From NCBI RefSeq assembly GCF_008254045.1, contig NZ_CP042425.1:3596001-3660000 (forward strand): DNA of 64,000 nucleotides, read 5' to 3'. Within the stretch, counting starts at the first letter, position 1, and each line of letters opens with the position of its first letter. The stretch is from Limnoglobus roseus (GTDB taxonomy: Bacteria > Planctomycetota > Planctomycetia > Gemmatales > Gemmataceae). The translations under genes and the position numbers were made by a program. Below, one piece after another: positions 55,051 to 63,675 of the stretch. The notes below the pieces were generated by a model. The model saw only the letters and a list, made by a program, of their open reading frames with translations, did not search any database and had not been told where the DNA came from.

Positions 55051-55127
55051 GGCGAGCGGGGGGCCTAAGCCCCCTGATTCTGGTGGGAGTACCACCGCAG
55101 AATCAGGGGCTTACGCCCCCGCTCGCC
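55051..55127. repeat. Inverted pair of the family B palindromic repeat
   Basis: Arms 55051-55082 and 55098-55127 pair with small indels. The unit is the one seen singly at 12651-12683, where it forms the end of hemC. It lies between the CPBP gene and the next, convergent gene. Confidence 0.85.
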
Positions 55128-55132
55128 TTAAA

Positions 55133-55930
55133 TCACTTCTTCGCCCGCAGTTCCTTTTCAACCGCGGCGGTGATCTTCTTCACGTCGTCGTCGGTGGGCG
55201 GCTTGTCCAACTTCCACGTTTCGATCGCCTTCATCTCACGGTAGAAGACGACCGTCACGGCGGCTTTTTCGTCGATGTTCCAGGCCGTCACCGCGTCGGA
55301 CTTGCCGGGGGCGAGGGCGAGCGGCACGATGAACCGATACTCCAGCGGTTCCGCCACCCCGCGGTCTTTCGCTTGCTTCTGCAACTCGTCGTTGCGAGCC
55401 TTCGCCTGCGCCTTGAGCACGGCGTCGAACGCCTTCGTGTCCTTCGTCGCCTCGTCGCGGGTCTCGGCCTCCGGGTACTCCTTGCCCAGCGTCAGGAAGA
55501 TGATGAAACTGCTCAAACGAGCGGCCCGGAATTCCCGGTCGTTGGCCAGTTCGTTCACGCTAGCGGCCAACTTCACGAGTTCCGGCGTGGGCGTGCCGTT
55601 GGCCGTCGGCGGGACGCGCGAGAAGATCGCCACCACCGGGTTCAGGGCGTTGTCGGTGACGAGGTCGTGCATCTTGCTGGCACGGTTCCGCGGGTCGTCC
55701 TCGCCGATGTCCTCGCCCGGAGTTTCTCCGGGCTTCGCGGCGGCTTGATCTTTGGCGGTCGGCTTCTTGTACCGGCGGTCCGTGACCACGAACGCGCGGA
55801 ACGGGCTGGGGATGAGGGCGGGGGCGTCAGCCTTCGGTTCGGGCTTCGGCTCTTGCGCGACGGCCAACGACAGCGACCCGACCGCGAGGGTCATCAGCCC
55901 GAAGGTTCGGACGAAGCGGCGGCGGAACAT
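55133..55930 (-). CDS. Secreted hypothetical protein, 265 residues
   Basis: A 265-residue protein started at ATG 55930 (MFRRRFVRTFGLMTLAVG), chosen because a GAGGGA ribosome-binding site lies eight bases upstream, in better place than for ATG 55936; a signal peptide ends near VAQ|EP. The mature part is rich in Ala, Lys and Thr with an even charge pattern, and has no domain I recognise. The first mature residues form a Pro-Lys-Ala linker. The stop is close to the family B palindrome. Confidence 0.75.
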   Translation of the reverse strand: MFRRRFVRTFGLMTLAVGSLSLAVAQEPKPEPKADAPALIPSPFRAFVVTDRRYKKPTAKDQAAAKPGETPGEDIGEDDPRNRASKMHDLVTDNALNPVVAIFSRVPPTANGTPTPELVKLAASVNELANDREFRAARLSSFIIFLTLGKEYPEAETRDEATKDTKAFDAVLKAQAKARNDELQKQAKDRGVAEPLEYRFIVPLALAPGKSDAVTAWNIDEKAAVTVVFYREMKAIETWKLDKPPTDDDVKKITAAVEKELRAKK

Positions 55931-56157
55931 CGGCATTCTCCCTCGCGAAGCGGCACGGCGTCTCCCGTCTAGCGTGACCGGCGCGGGGCGGTTCGTCAAG
56001 TCGCAGTCGGCCGGTTCCCCGCCGGCACGGTCGGAACGGGCGGCACACTCGCGCCAGCCGGTTCGCTCGTTTTCCCTTGCCTTCCCCCGGTCGGCCGCGA
56101 TAACAATGAGTCATCCGTCCGCCTCGCGCCCCGCACTCGCCCGGAGTGGCTCCCCCG

Positions 56158-57507
56158 ATGGCCTTTCAGACCCGCTGCCCCGAATGCCAGGCCAAGCTCA
56201 CGCTGGAAGACACTCCGGACGCGGACGAGAGTATCGAGTGCCCGAAGTGCGGCAATCAGTTCATGGCCAAGCCGCTGAAGAAGAAAAAAGCCGACGACGG
56301 CGGCGACAAGGGCGATGAGAAGGGCGGCGAAAAGCCGGCCAAGAAGGGCGACAAGAAGAAGGACAAGGGCGAGAAAGGCGGCAAGACCGCCGAGGCCGGG
56401 CCGAAGAAGCGGAAGACCAAGAAGAAGAAGAGCAACAAGGTCATCATGATCTTGATGGCCGCCGGTGGCCTGGGCATCCTCACCTGCGTCGCGCTCATCG
56501 GCTACCTCGTACTCGGGAAGGTGAGCAAGGTCGATGAGGCCCTCTCGCACGTCCCCGGCGATTTCAACCACATTCGCGGGATGAACGTCGGCCTGATCGC
56601 CCGCTACCCCGGCTATCTGACCGAACTCACCCCGCAGTTCAACGTGGTCGTGAAAGACGTGGCCACCGAACTCGCGGCCGCCGCCCCGCCGCAGGCCGTG
56701 CCGGGCATCGACGACGCGGCGATCGCGTTCACCGACTACGCCATCCACGCCAAGCGGAAGGTGAACGGCGGCGTGAACGGGCAGGTCGTCGTCATCCGCA
56801 CCCGGGAGAAGATTAACTTCGCCGAGGTCGGGCCGAAACTCGGGGCAGCGGCCAACATCGATGGCGTCCCGTGCTTCCGCTCGTCCGCCCGCGGCCTGAT
56901 GAACAACGCGATGATCTTCTCGCCGAACAACCGGCTCATCGTGGTGGTCCTGGCGACCGGGCAACAGGACGCCGTGCTCCGCACGAGCATGGGCGGCCCG
57001 AAGGCGAAGGACACGACCCGGGCGGGCAAGCTGACCGACGCCGGCAAGAAGATTTCGTCCGGCCACCTCTGGACGATGGTCGTCACCGAGGGCGACCTCG
57101 CGGGGTACGCCAAGGCGATCGGCGACAGTATCAAGAAAGACTTCCCGAAGGTCGCGGGGGCGTTGCAGGGGACGAAGGTCTACGGCACATGGATGATGTT
57201 CGGCACGGCCGTCCGCGTCGGGGTCGGTTGTGACGCCGACACGAGGGACACCGCGTCCGAGATCGCCACGAGTTTGAAGGAAGGCCCGCTCGGCAAGGGG
57301 GACGATTCCGAGATGCCGAACGAGTCGAAGAAGGTGGTTTCGAACCACAGTTCCAAGGAGTTCAAGGCCGAACTGATGGCGAACATCAAGTATAGCTACA
57401 CCGGCACGTGCGTGTACGCCGAGAGCAAGGTGAACTTCGAGAAGGCGAAGCCCATCCTCAGCATGTTCAATCGACCCGACATGGCCGATGCCGCTCCCGG
57501 GAAGTGA
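56158..57507 (+). CDS. Zinc-ribbon membrane protein
   Basis: A 449-residue protein started at ATG 56158 (MAFQTRCPEC). An N-terminal zinc ribbon (CPEC and CPKC, about residues 7-31) is followed by a strongly Lys/Gly/Asp-rich linker (about 38-95), one transmembrane helix near 97-122 and an outer domain of about 320 residues with beta-type sequence. This arrangement is common in planctomycetes and the ribbon may bind nucleic acid or protein on the inside. The substrate or partner is unknown. The stop overlaps the queC start by 20 bases. Confidence 0.8.
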   Translation: MAFQTRCPECQAKLTLEDTPDADESIECPKCGNQFMAKPLKKKKADDGGDKGDEKGGEKPAKKGDKKKDKGEKGGKTAEAGPKKRKTKKKKSNKVIMILMAAGGLGILTCVALIGYLVLGKVSKVDEALSHVPGDFNHIRGMNVGLIARYPGYLTELTPQFNVVVKDVATELAAAAPPQAVPGIDDAAIAFTDYAIHAKRKVNGGVNGQVVVIRTREKINFAEVGPKLGAAANIDGVPCFRSSARGLMNNAMIFSPNNRLIVVVLATGQQDAVLRTSMGGPKAKDTTRAGKLTDAGKKISSGHLWTMVVTEGDLAGYAKAIGDSIKKDFPKVAGALQGTKVYGTWMMFGTAVRVGVGCDADTRDTASEIATSLKEGPLGKGDDSEMPNESKKVVSNHSSKEFKAELMANIKYSYTGTCVYAESKVNFEKAKPILSMFNRPDMADAAPGK

Positions 57508-58189
57508 CGCCGGTTGGCCGCCCGCGGTGGCCGACGGTCCGCTCGCGGTCCTCGTCAGTGGCGGCCTCGACAGCGCCGTCCTGCTGGCCGAGGCGGTGCG
57601 GGTGTACCCGGCCGTCCACCCGATCTTCGTCCGCGTCGGCTCGGTCTGGGAAGCCGCGGAATTCTTCCACCTCACGCGGTTCCTGGCGGCCATCGCCTCG
57701 CCGACCCTCTGCCCGTGCGTGGAGTTGGTGCAGCCGGTCGGCGACCTGTACGGCCGGCACTGGAGTTTGACGGGCCACGGCACACCAGGGAAGGAATCGC
57801 CGGACGAGGACGTTTATCTGCCGGGGCGGAACGTCCTGTTGCTCGCGAAGCCGCTGCTGTGGTGCCACTTGAACGGCGTACCGGAATTGGCGACTGCCCC
57901 GCTCACGGGGAATCCCTTTCCCGACGCGACGGCCGACTTCTACACGGGCTTCGCCCGCCTCGTCAGTCAAGCCGTGACGGGCCGGGTGCGCGTCCTGCGG
58001 CCCTACGCGGCCCTGCAATTGTCGAAGGCCGACGTGCTGCGGCGGGGAAGGGGGATGCCCCTGGCGCACACCTTTTCGTGCATCCGACCCGTCGGCACGC
58101 GGCACTGTGGAACGTGCAACAAGTGTGGCGAGCGCCAGGCCGGTTTCGCCGCCGCCAGCGTGCCCGATCCGACCGACTACGTTGACTGA
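57488..58189 (+). CDS. queC: 7-cyano-7-deazaguanine synthase QueC
   Basis: A 233-residue PP-loop enzyme that makes 7-cyano-7-deazaguanine (preQ0) from 7-carboxy-7-deazaguanine with ATP and ammonia. The PP-loop LVSGGLDSAV lies near 22-31, and the zinc site appears as SCIRPVGTRHCGTCNKCGERQAGF near the end, with Cys at four positions. The rest is shorter than typical QueC (about 230 against about 220-230, so normal). The start ATG at 57488 lies inside the 3' end of the zinc-ribbon gene. With queD 640 bases downstream it supplies two steps of the pathway; queE is not in this window. Confidence 0.88.
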   Translation: MPLPGSDAGWPPAVADGPLAVLVSGGLDSAVLLAEAVRVYPAVHPIFVRVGSVWEAAEFFHLTRFLAAIASPTLCPCVELVQPVGDLYGRHWSLTGHGTPGKESPDEDVYLPGRNVLLLAKPLLWCHLNGVPELATAPLTGNPFPDATADFYTGFARLVSQAVTGRVRVLRPYAALQLSKADVLRRGRGMPLAHTFSCIRPVGTRHCGTCNKCGERQAGFAAASVPDPTDYVD

Positions 58190-58223
58190 AGGGTGAAAGA
58201 CCGGGCCTTCTGCCTATTCCCAC

Positions 58224-58682
58224 ATGCGGCGAGTGGAGGGTTTACGGGTGCAGTGGAGCGGTCGCCGGTCCCTGATCGCATGCACGGGACTCGCCCTGAT
58301 GGTCAGCGTGGCCTACGCCGTCGGTCGCGCACGCGCCGAGATTTTCATCGGCCTCGGGTCGTTCGCGGCCGTGGTCCTATCGGTGGCCGCGGCGTTCCGA
58401 CCCTGGCCCACCGAGCGGGTGGCCGGGACTATCGTTCTGGGGTGGGTCGTTCTGGCCACGCTGACCGAGCAGTTCGCGTGGGCGGCCGGCACCCACGGGG
58501 TACTCGTTGCGGGTGCTTGGTTGATCCTTCCAGTTGTCGGCGGTGTGGTTTTGCCGGCGCGGGGATACTGGTGGTCGGGGTTGGGGTGTTGGGCGGCTGC
58601 GTTCGCAGGCATTGCCGCGACCACTTACAGTGTCCACTCCATCTACTCGGGAGCCGGGTTGGTTTTTGTTTGGCGGTCCTGA
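58224..58682 (+). CDS. Four-helix membrane protein, unknown
   Basis: A 152-residue protein with hydrophobic segments near 18-36, 42-58, 68-85, 92-108 and 115-135, so four or five membrane passes. It sits between queC and queD, 34 bases after the queC stop, and could be a transporter of the pathway, but its short length and lack of recognisable motif leave the role open. The base composition is slightly lower in GC. Confidence 0.6.
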   Translation: MRRVEGLRVQWSGRRSLIACTGLALMVSVAYAVGRARAEIFIGLGSFAAVVLSVAAAFRPWPTERVAGTIVLGWVVLATLTEQFAWAAGTHGVLVAGAWLILPVVGGVVLPARGYWWSGLGCWAAAFAGIAATTYSVHSIYSGAGLVFVWRS

Positions 58683-58824
58683 CCGTCCCAGCGCCGATCC
58701 AGGCGCTGCACCGAATCAGGGCCCCGTGTGGCGATTCTGAGATTTGTAGCTCCCAAATGCGGCCCGGATCGGTGAGTGTGGACATTTACCGTGTCACCCT
58801 TCATCCGCTCCCATGAGGAAACCA

Positions 58825-59226
58825 ATGTTCCGCGTGACGAAGGAAATCTGGTTCTGTTACGGCCACCGCCTGTTGAACTACAACGGCAAGTGCGCCCACC
58901 TCCACGGCCACAACGGCAAGGCCGTCATCACGCTGGAAGCGGCGGCCCTCGACCCGCTCGGCATGGTCGTGGACTTCACGCAGGTGAAGCAACTCGTCGG
59001 CCGGTGGATCGACGACCACCTCGACCACAAGATGCTTTTGCACAAGGACGACCCAGTGATCCCCGACCTGCGGCGACTTGGCGAACAGTTCGTGACGCTG
59101 GACGTGAACCCGACGGCGGAGAACATCGCGAAGCTCATCTACGACCACGCGGTCCAGCAGCGGTTGCCGGTGGTCGAGGTGACACTGTGGGAGACGGAAA
59201 CGTCGTTCGCGACGTACCGGGGGTAG
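58825..59226 (+). CDS. queD: 6-carboxy-tetrahydropterin synthase QueD
   Basis: A 133-residue enzyme of the QueD/6-pyruvoyl-tetrahydropterin synthase family, started at ATG 58825 because AGGAA lies five bases upstream; an ATG at 58813 lacks such a site. CYGHRLLNYNGKCAHLHGHNGK carries the catalytic Cys and the three zinc-binding His residues, and MVVDFTQVKQLV and PTAENIAKLIY are family stretches. It converts dihydroneopterin triphosphate to 6-carboxy-5,6,7,8-tetrahydropterin, the first committed step toward preQ0. It ends one base before the stop of the convergent selenoprotein gene. Confidence 0.92.
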   Translation: MFRVTKEIWFCYGHRLLNYNGKCAHLHGHNGKAVITLEAAALDPLGMVVDFTQVKQLVGRWIDDHLDHKMLLHKDDPVIPDLRRLGEQFVTLDVNPTAENIAKLIYDHAVQQRLPVVEVTLWETETSFATYRG

Positions 59227-60537
59227 TCAACTTCGGCCGAAGTATGCGTTGATCTCCCGCGATCCTTGCGGGGCGACGCGGTCGGCCGGCACGGTCGGGT
59301 CGGCGAGGCCGAAGGCAATGCCCAACAGCCCGCGGCCGGGCCGCGCCCCGGTATGCGTGAACGTGCCCACCCCCCAGTGGTCGCCGAGGGCCGCGACGTC
59401 GAATTCGTCGAAGGTCTGCTTCGCCGGGCGGTATCGCAACTCCCCGTGTACCTTGACCTCGTACCCGCGGGACGCCGTCGCCAGGTTCGCGTCGGTCGCC
59501 AGCACCGCCTCGCCGTCGAGCCGTAAGGACACGCTATCGGGAGTGGCGGCCGTCACCGTGAGCGTCAACGCGGACGACCGGACTTGGTCTTTGTCCCAGG
59601 CGTCCGGTTCGCCGCGGGTGTTGTCCACGAGATGGAAGCGGAGTACGCGGTCGGCGACCGCCGCAGGGAGCGGGTAGGAGTAGCCGACCCGCGGCTCGGC
59701 CGGGGCCATCTGCCCGACTTCGTCGGCCGTTAGCCAAAGGAAGTCGCGGGCCGCCCGGTCGCCGCCACTGGCCTCACACGTCCCCTTCGCGTACCGGGTT
59801 CCGACCCTGTCCAGGATGCGGGCGTGGACGCGGACGATCATTCCGCCCGGTGGCGGCGACCGACCGTAGGTCGGGTCGACCGGGCCGTGCGGGCCGACCG
59901 TCATCGCCCCCGGTTGCCGCCGCTCGGCGGGCAGCGCCTTCCACTTCTTTAGACCCTGGACAATTTCGCTCCGCGTCACGTTCGCGTCGAACCCCGCGTT
60001 GCCGAACGACAGCAGTTGGCCGTCGGGCGTGAAGACGTAGATGCCCTGGTGCGTCTCCGCGTCCGGGCCACGCCGCCCTTGCGCGACGATCTTTTTGAAG
60101 AACTGCCCCTCCGCGTCGGTGCGGCGGCGCTGGTACCAATCGTCGGCGCAAACGGGCACGAGTTCCGTCTTCGCGAGGTGAATAATCTCGGCGTCGCTGA
60201 AGGCGGACACACGGCCCACCACGACGTTGTTTCAGCCACATCCCAACGGGTGGCCGTCCATCTCCCACAACAGGATCGGCTTGCCGTCGCTTGCCGCTTG
60301 CTGACGGGCTTCCCAGAGGGACGTGTGCCACGGGATGTCGGCGAACACGTCTTCCCCGCGGGCCGGCCGCACGGCGGCAAGTACGGCGAGGAACTCCCGC
60401 TCCGACATCACCGGGGGCGGCGAGACGGCGATCGGGACTTGGGGGGGCGGGGTGGTCTTCCACCAGACGTAAGCTCCCCCCGCCGACGCCGCGGCCGCGG
60501 CCGCGAAACCCCCGAACAGGAAATACCGTCGCCGCAT
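59227..60537 (-). CDS. Candidate selenoprotein with thioredoxin-like domain (in-frame UGA)
   Basis: The two frames here, 101 and 331 residues, are in the same frame and separated by one TGA at 60234-60232. Read through, they give a 436-residue protein with selenocysteine at 102 in GHPLGCG-U-NNV, a Cys-Gly-Sec pair. The N-terminus has a twin-arginine-like signal (MRRRYFLFGGFAAAAAASAGG), and GKPILLWEMDG before the Sec with SDAEIIHLAKTELVPVCADD after it resemble the thioredoxin-like DUF255-type fold. A good Shine-Dalgarno GGAGG (60549-60545) precedes ATG 60537, whereas the downstream frame has no start with a ribosome-binding site. A SECIS-like hairpin follows the TGA (60220-60202). The remainder (about 230-436) is a beta-rich domain I do not recognise. 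Confidence 0.8.
60202..60220 (-). promoter_or_regulatory. SECIS-like hairpin downstream of the in-frame UGA
   Basis: On the minus-strand mRNA a 7-bp stem (GGUGGGC with GUCCGCC, including two G-U pairs) closes a five-base loop, CGUGU, whose second base is G. The loop starts 18 bases after the UGA. This matches the general size, position and loop composition of bacterial SECIS elements, but is short, so it is supportive rather than proof. Confidence 0.55.
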
Positions 60538-60544
60538 CGAATCG

Positions 60545-60549
60545 CCTCC
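60545..60549 (-). promoter_or_regulatory. Shine-Dalgarno of the selenoprotein gene
   Basis: GGAGG on the minus strand lies seven bases before the ATG at 60537 and supports translation of the upstream half of the candidate selenoprotein. Confidence 0.8.
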
Positions 60550-60670
60550 GGGTTCGATCGTCCATCTTACCGTGCGGCCGGTGCCCGATCAACGCCCCAC
60601 CTAGGCCGTCCGACCGTCTGCAAGTAGAGTAGACGCAGACGATTCCTTCCCACCCCTGGAGTTTCCGCTC

Positions 60671-61159
60671 ATGCAAGGCAAGCCGGACGTGATCGACGGC
60701 CTCAACCGCGCCCTCACCATCGAGTTGACCGCGATCAACCAGTACTTCATTCAGGCCCGGATGTGCAAGAACTGGGGGTTCCTCAAACTCGGGGCCAAGC
60801 ACTACCAAGAGTCCATCGGCGAGATGAAGCACGCCGACAAGATCATCGAGCGGATTCTGTTCCTCGACGGCGTGCCGGAGATCGCGCGGTACGACGTGAT
60901 CCGCGTCGGGTCGAACGTGAAGGAGCAATTCGAGTACGACTTGAAGCTCGAGACGAGCGGCGTGGAGGCTTACAACGAACTCGTCAACCTGTGCATCCAG
61001 ATCAAGGACAACGGCACGCACAAGCTGGCGCTCGAAATCTTGCACGACTCCGAGGAGCACGTCGACTGGCTGGAAACGCAGTTGAACATCATCAACACGA
61101 TCAGCCTGGAACGCTACTTGGCCCAGCACTTGTTCGAGGGCGAGGAGGAAGGCGAGTAA
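60671..61159 (+). CDS. bfr: Bacterioferritin
   Basis: A 162-residue haem-binding ferritin that oxidises and stores iron in a 24-subunit shell. The start MQGKPDVIDGLNRALTIELTAINQYF, the haem ligand Met52 in EMKHAD, the metal ligands Glu18, Glu51, His54 and Glu94, and HVDWLETQL near the end are typical. In the last metal-binding motif the Glu expected three residues before His130 is Ser127 (SEEH). The bfd gene runs convergent and overlaps its 3' end by 46 bases. Confidence 0.96.
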   Translation: MQGKPDVIDGLNRALTIELTAINQYFIQARMCKNWGFLKLGAKHYQESIGEMKHADKIIERILFLDGVPEIARYDVIRVGSNVKEQFEYDLKLETSGVEAYNELVNLCIQIKDNGTHKLALEILHDSEEHVDWLETQLNIINTISLERYLAQHLFEGEEEGE

Positions 61160-61407
61160 ACCGTTAAGTACTGCTGAAGTTGCTTGTGGCAGCACGTGCA
61201 GCCGTCACCCGCACCGGTGGCGGCTTTCAGTTCGCAGATCGTCGTCAGGCCGATGGTGCGGATAGCGGTCACGACTTCGTGCTCCGTCACCCGCAGGCAC
61301 CGGCACGCGAGCCGGTCGCCACAGCTACCGACCGACGGGCACGACTGGCACTCGCCGGCGCACGCAGCTTCCGATTCAACTGCGACCACAGCTTCGAGAG
61401 AGGTCAT
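61114..61407 (-). CDS. bfd: Bacterioferritin-associated ferredoxin-like [2Fe-2S] protein
   Basis: A 97-residue protein started at ATG 61407 (MTSLEAVV); 15 more codons are open upstream. Residues about 35-85 match the BFD-type [2Fe-2S] domain: CRCLRVTEHEVVTAIRTIGLTT, then CELKAATGAGDGCTCCHKQL with the Cys ligands. Such ferredoxins pass electrons to bacterioferritin to release iron. Its last 15 codons are antisense to the bfr 3' end, so the tail (YSPSSSPSNKC) is probably not functional. The N-terminal 33 residues add four more Cys (CAGECQSC, SCGDRLAC), not usual in BFD. Confidence 0.85.
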   Translation of the reverse strand: MTSLEAVVAVESEAACAGECQSCPSVGSCGDRLACRCLRVTEHEVVTAIRTIGLTTICELKAATGAGDGCTCCHKQLQQYLTVYSPSSSPSNKCWAK

Positions 61408-61615
61408 AGCGAAAGGCTCAAAGGCAGGCGTACTGAGATTCCATCTCAACAAAGATTCTACACAGTGGCACTGCCCCCTGTCAACTCATCCCTGCGGAAA
61501 TTCCGACGACAACTCTTGTGACCCTCGCCGGAGTCGTGAGGGGGCAAGCGACCCTTCTGTTGGGTCAATTGCGTTCTTGAAGACCCATCGCCCGTCGCGA
61601 GAATTCGGCAGATTG

Positions 61616-61644
61616 TTGACAAGTGGATGCGGGTACTTTAGCAT
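61616..61644 (+). promoter_or_regulatory. Sigma-70-like promoter of kinase 4
   Basis: A perfect -35 TTGACA (61616-61621) is followed after 17 bases by TAGCAT (61639-61644), four of six matches to the -10 consensus. Transcription would start near 61651, giving a leader of about 26 bases before the kinase ATG at 61677. This is the best promoter seen in the window. Confidence 0.6.
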
Positions 61645-61676
61645 ATTCACACAAGGTTCTTAATTTTGAGGCGAGA

Positions 61677-63644
61677 ATGCCAAACTCGCGCTTCTGCCCT
61701 CACTGCCGGCGCGCGGTCCCGGAACACACGCCCAACGGCGTTTGCCCGTCGTGCGGTTCCGTGATCGGACCGGGCGAAGATACGGACAGGGCGGAGGAAA
61801 CCCCGCTGGCCGGCGAGGCGGATTTCCGCTTGGGGCCGGCCGACCCCAACGCGACCGCCACGCTCGCCGCACGGACCCTCCGCCAGGAAACTTCGGTCGC
61901 GCCGCGAACCTTAACGCCCCCCGACATCCCGAACCACACCCACCTGGAGTTCCTCGGCCGGGGTGGCATGGGCGTTGTGTTCCGCGCGATCCAGCGGCCG
62001 ACCGACCGTGAGGTGGCGGTGAAGGTGATGCTGAGTTTCACGGCCGACTCGCCGTCGCACGCGCGGTTCCTCAACGAAATCCGCGCCCTCGCGAAGTTGA
62101 AGCACAACGGCATCGTGCCGATCTACGAGGCCGGCGAGTGCGACCTCGGGCCGTACTTCACGATGGAGTTCGTCGACGGCCGCACGGCCGCACAGCACCT
62201 TCGCGCCGGCACGATCGGGCCGACGGAGGCGGCGCGGATCGTCGCCGACGCGGCCGAGGGCGTTCACGCGGCCCACCTACAGGGGATCATCCACCGCGAC
62301 ATCAAGCCGTCGAACATCCTGCTCGACCGCGAGGGGCGGGTGAAGGTCACGGACTTCGGCCTGGCCAAGCACGTCGGCGGGGCCGACATGACCGAGCAGG
62401 GCGTCGTCGTCGGCACGCCGAGCTACATGTCGCCGGAACAGGCCGACGCGGACCCGGACAAGGTGACGAAATTGGCGGACGTGTACTGCCTGGGCAGTAC
62501 CCTCTTTCACCTGGCCACCGGCCACGCCCCCCACCGCCAACAGACGCCGATGGCCACGCTGATGCAAAAGGCCCAGGATCCCACGCCGCCGCCGCGGAAG
62601 TTCTGCCCGACGCTGTGCCCGATCCTGGAAGCGATCATCGTGAAGAGCATGGCCCGAGCCCCCGGCGACCGCTACGAAACGGCCGCGGTTTTGGCCGACG
62701 ACCTCCGCCGGTGGGGCCGCGGCGAACCGACCCTGGCCCGGCCACTGACCCGCGGGCAGAAGGTCTGCCGCTACTTGCGGCGGCACCGGGTGGCCCTGAC
62801 CGTCTTGCTGCTCCTCCCCTTCCTAGCGTCCGGCGTGGCGATCGCGAAGCGGGAGGCCGACCCGAAACGGCAACTCGCCCGGGCCTTGCTGCGGGGCGAA
62901 AAGGTCGTGCTCGTGGACGGCAAGGGGCTGCGCGTGCCCGCGAGTTGGGACGCCAACGAGGGCAAATTGACCAACGACATCCTCGGCGACGGCACGGTCG
63001 GGTTCGAAACGCAACTCGAATCCTTGCTGCGGCTCGTGGACGACCCGATGACGGACAATTACCGGATCGAGGCCGAACTGCGGCACTGCTCGATCGCCGG
63101 GGCCGGGGATTCGTTCGTCGGTCTGTACTTCGGCCTGGACGAGACCACGGCCGGCGACGGCACGCCGGTCACCCGCTTGTTCACGATTCGGTATTCCGAC
63201 TTCTGGAAGTCGAATGAAATCAATTCCCCTTTGGTCGCCGCCGCCCACCGCCTGCAAGTCAAGGACGTGTGGTTGCTCCGCGAAGGGGGGTGGTACGAAT
63301 GGTACACGTCGTACCCGTCCGCCGGCGATCCCCGGGCGTTGGCCTTTCAGCCGAAAAGCGACTCCGTTTACCGAAACGTCTGGCGAAAGTTGGCCCTCGA
63401 CGTAAGCCCCGGCGGGGTTCGGGTCACCTGGAAGCTGGACGAACAAAGCCCGCCGCAAGTCATGGACCTGCCCGTCTCGGTCCTCGACCAAGCCCTCTTG
63501 GACCCGAACATGCGGCGGAAGACCGCCGGCGGAGTCGACATCCGGCCGCGGCCGTGGTCGCCGCGGCGGCCCATCGGCGTGCTCGCCCATGCCGCCGCGG
63601 TAACGATTCGTAACGTCGAACTCACACCCGCCCCGATGAATTGA
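61677..63644 (+). CDS. Ser/Thr protein kinase with N-terminal zinc ribbon (kinase 4)
   Basis: A 655-residue kinase started at ATG 61677 ([10 protein letters not shown]); the frame opens 18 codons earlier in the promoter region. An N-terminal zinc ribbon has Cys7, Cys10, Cys23 and Cys26. The kinase domain follows: GRGGMGVV at 94-101, catalytic Lys at 116, HRDIKPSN at 206-213, DFG at 226-228 and SYMSPEQAD in the activation segment. One transmembrane helix lies near 372-392, and the outer C-terminal 260 residues form a beta-rich domain ([37 protein letters not shown]) that looks like a concanavalin-type sensor fold. The gene is transcribed alone. Confidence 0.95.
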   Translation: MPNSRFCPHCRRAVPEHTPNGVCPSCGSVIGPGEDTDRAEETPLAGEADFRLGPADPNATATLAARTLRQETSVAPRTLTPPDIPNHTHLEFLGRGGMGVVFRAIQRPTDREVAVKVMLSFTADSPSHARFLNEIRALAKLKHNGIVPIYEAGECDLGPYFTMEFVDGRTAAQHLRAGTIGPTEAARIVADAAEGVHAAHLQGIIHRDIKPSNILLDREGRVKVTDFGLAKHVGGADMTEQGVVVGTPSYMSPEQADADPDKVTKLADVYCLGSTLFHLATGHAPHRQQTPMATLMQKAQDPTPPPRKFCPTLCPILEAIIVKSMARAPGDRYETAAVLADDLRRWGRGEPTLARPLTRGQKVCRYLRRHRVALTVLLLLPFLASGVAIAKREADPKRQLARALLRGEKVVLVDGKGLRVPASWDANEGKLTNDILGDGTVGFETQLESLLRLVDDPMTDNYRIEAELRHCSIAGAGDSFVGLYFGLDETTAGDGTPVTRLFTIRYSDFWKSNEINSPLVAAAHRLQVKDVWLLREGGWYEWYTSYPSAGDPRALAFQPKSDSVYRNVWRKLALDVSPGGVRVTWKLDEQSPPQVMDLPVSVLDQALLDPNMRRKTAGGVDIRPRPWSPRRPIGVLAHAAAVTIRNVELTPAPMN

Positions 63645-63675
63645 ACCGGTCGAATGCCCCCCAACCGAGGTTTTC

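Noticed and set aside
58683..58824. preQ1 riboswitch before queD
   Set aside because: I could not see the small pseudoknot pattern of a preQ1 riboswitch in this leader.
59227..60222. A separate 331-residue gene starting at GTG 60222
   Set aside because: It has no ribosome-binding site, starts in the middle of a thioredoxin-like region and is in frame with the upstream part; a selenoprotein explains both pieces better.
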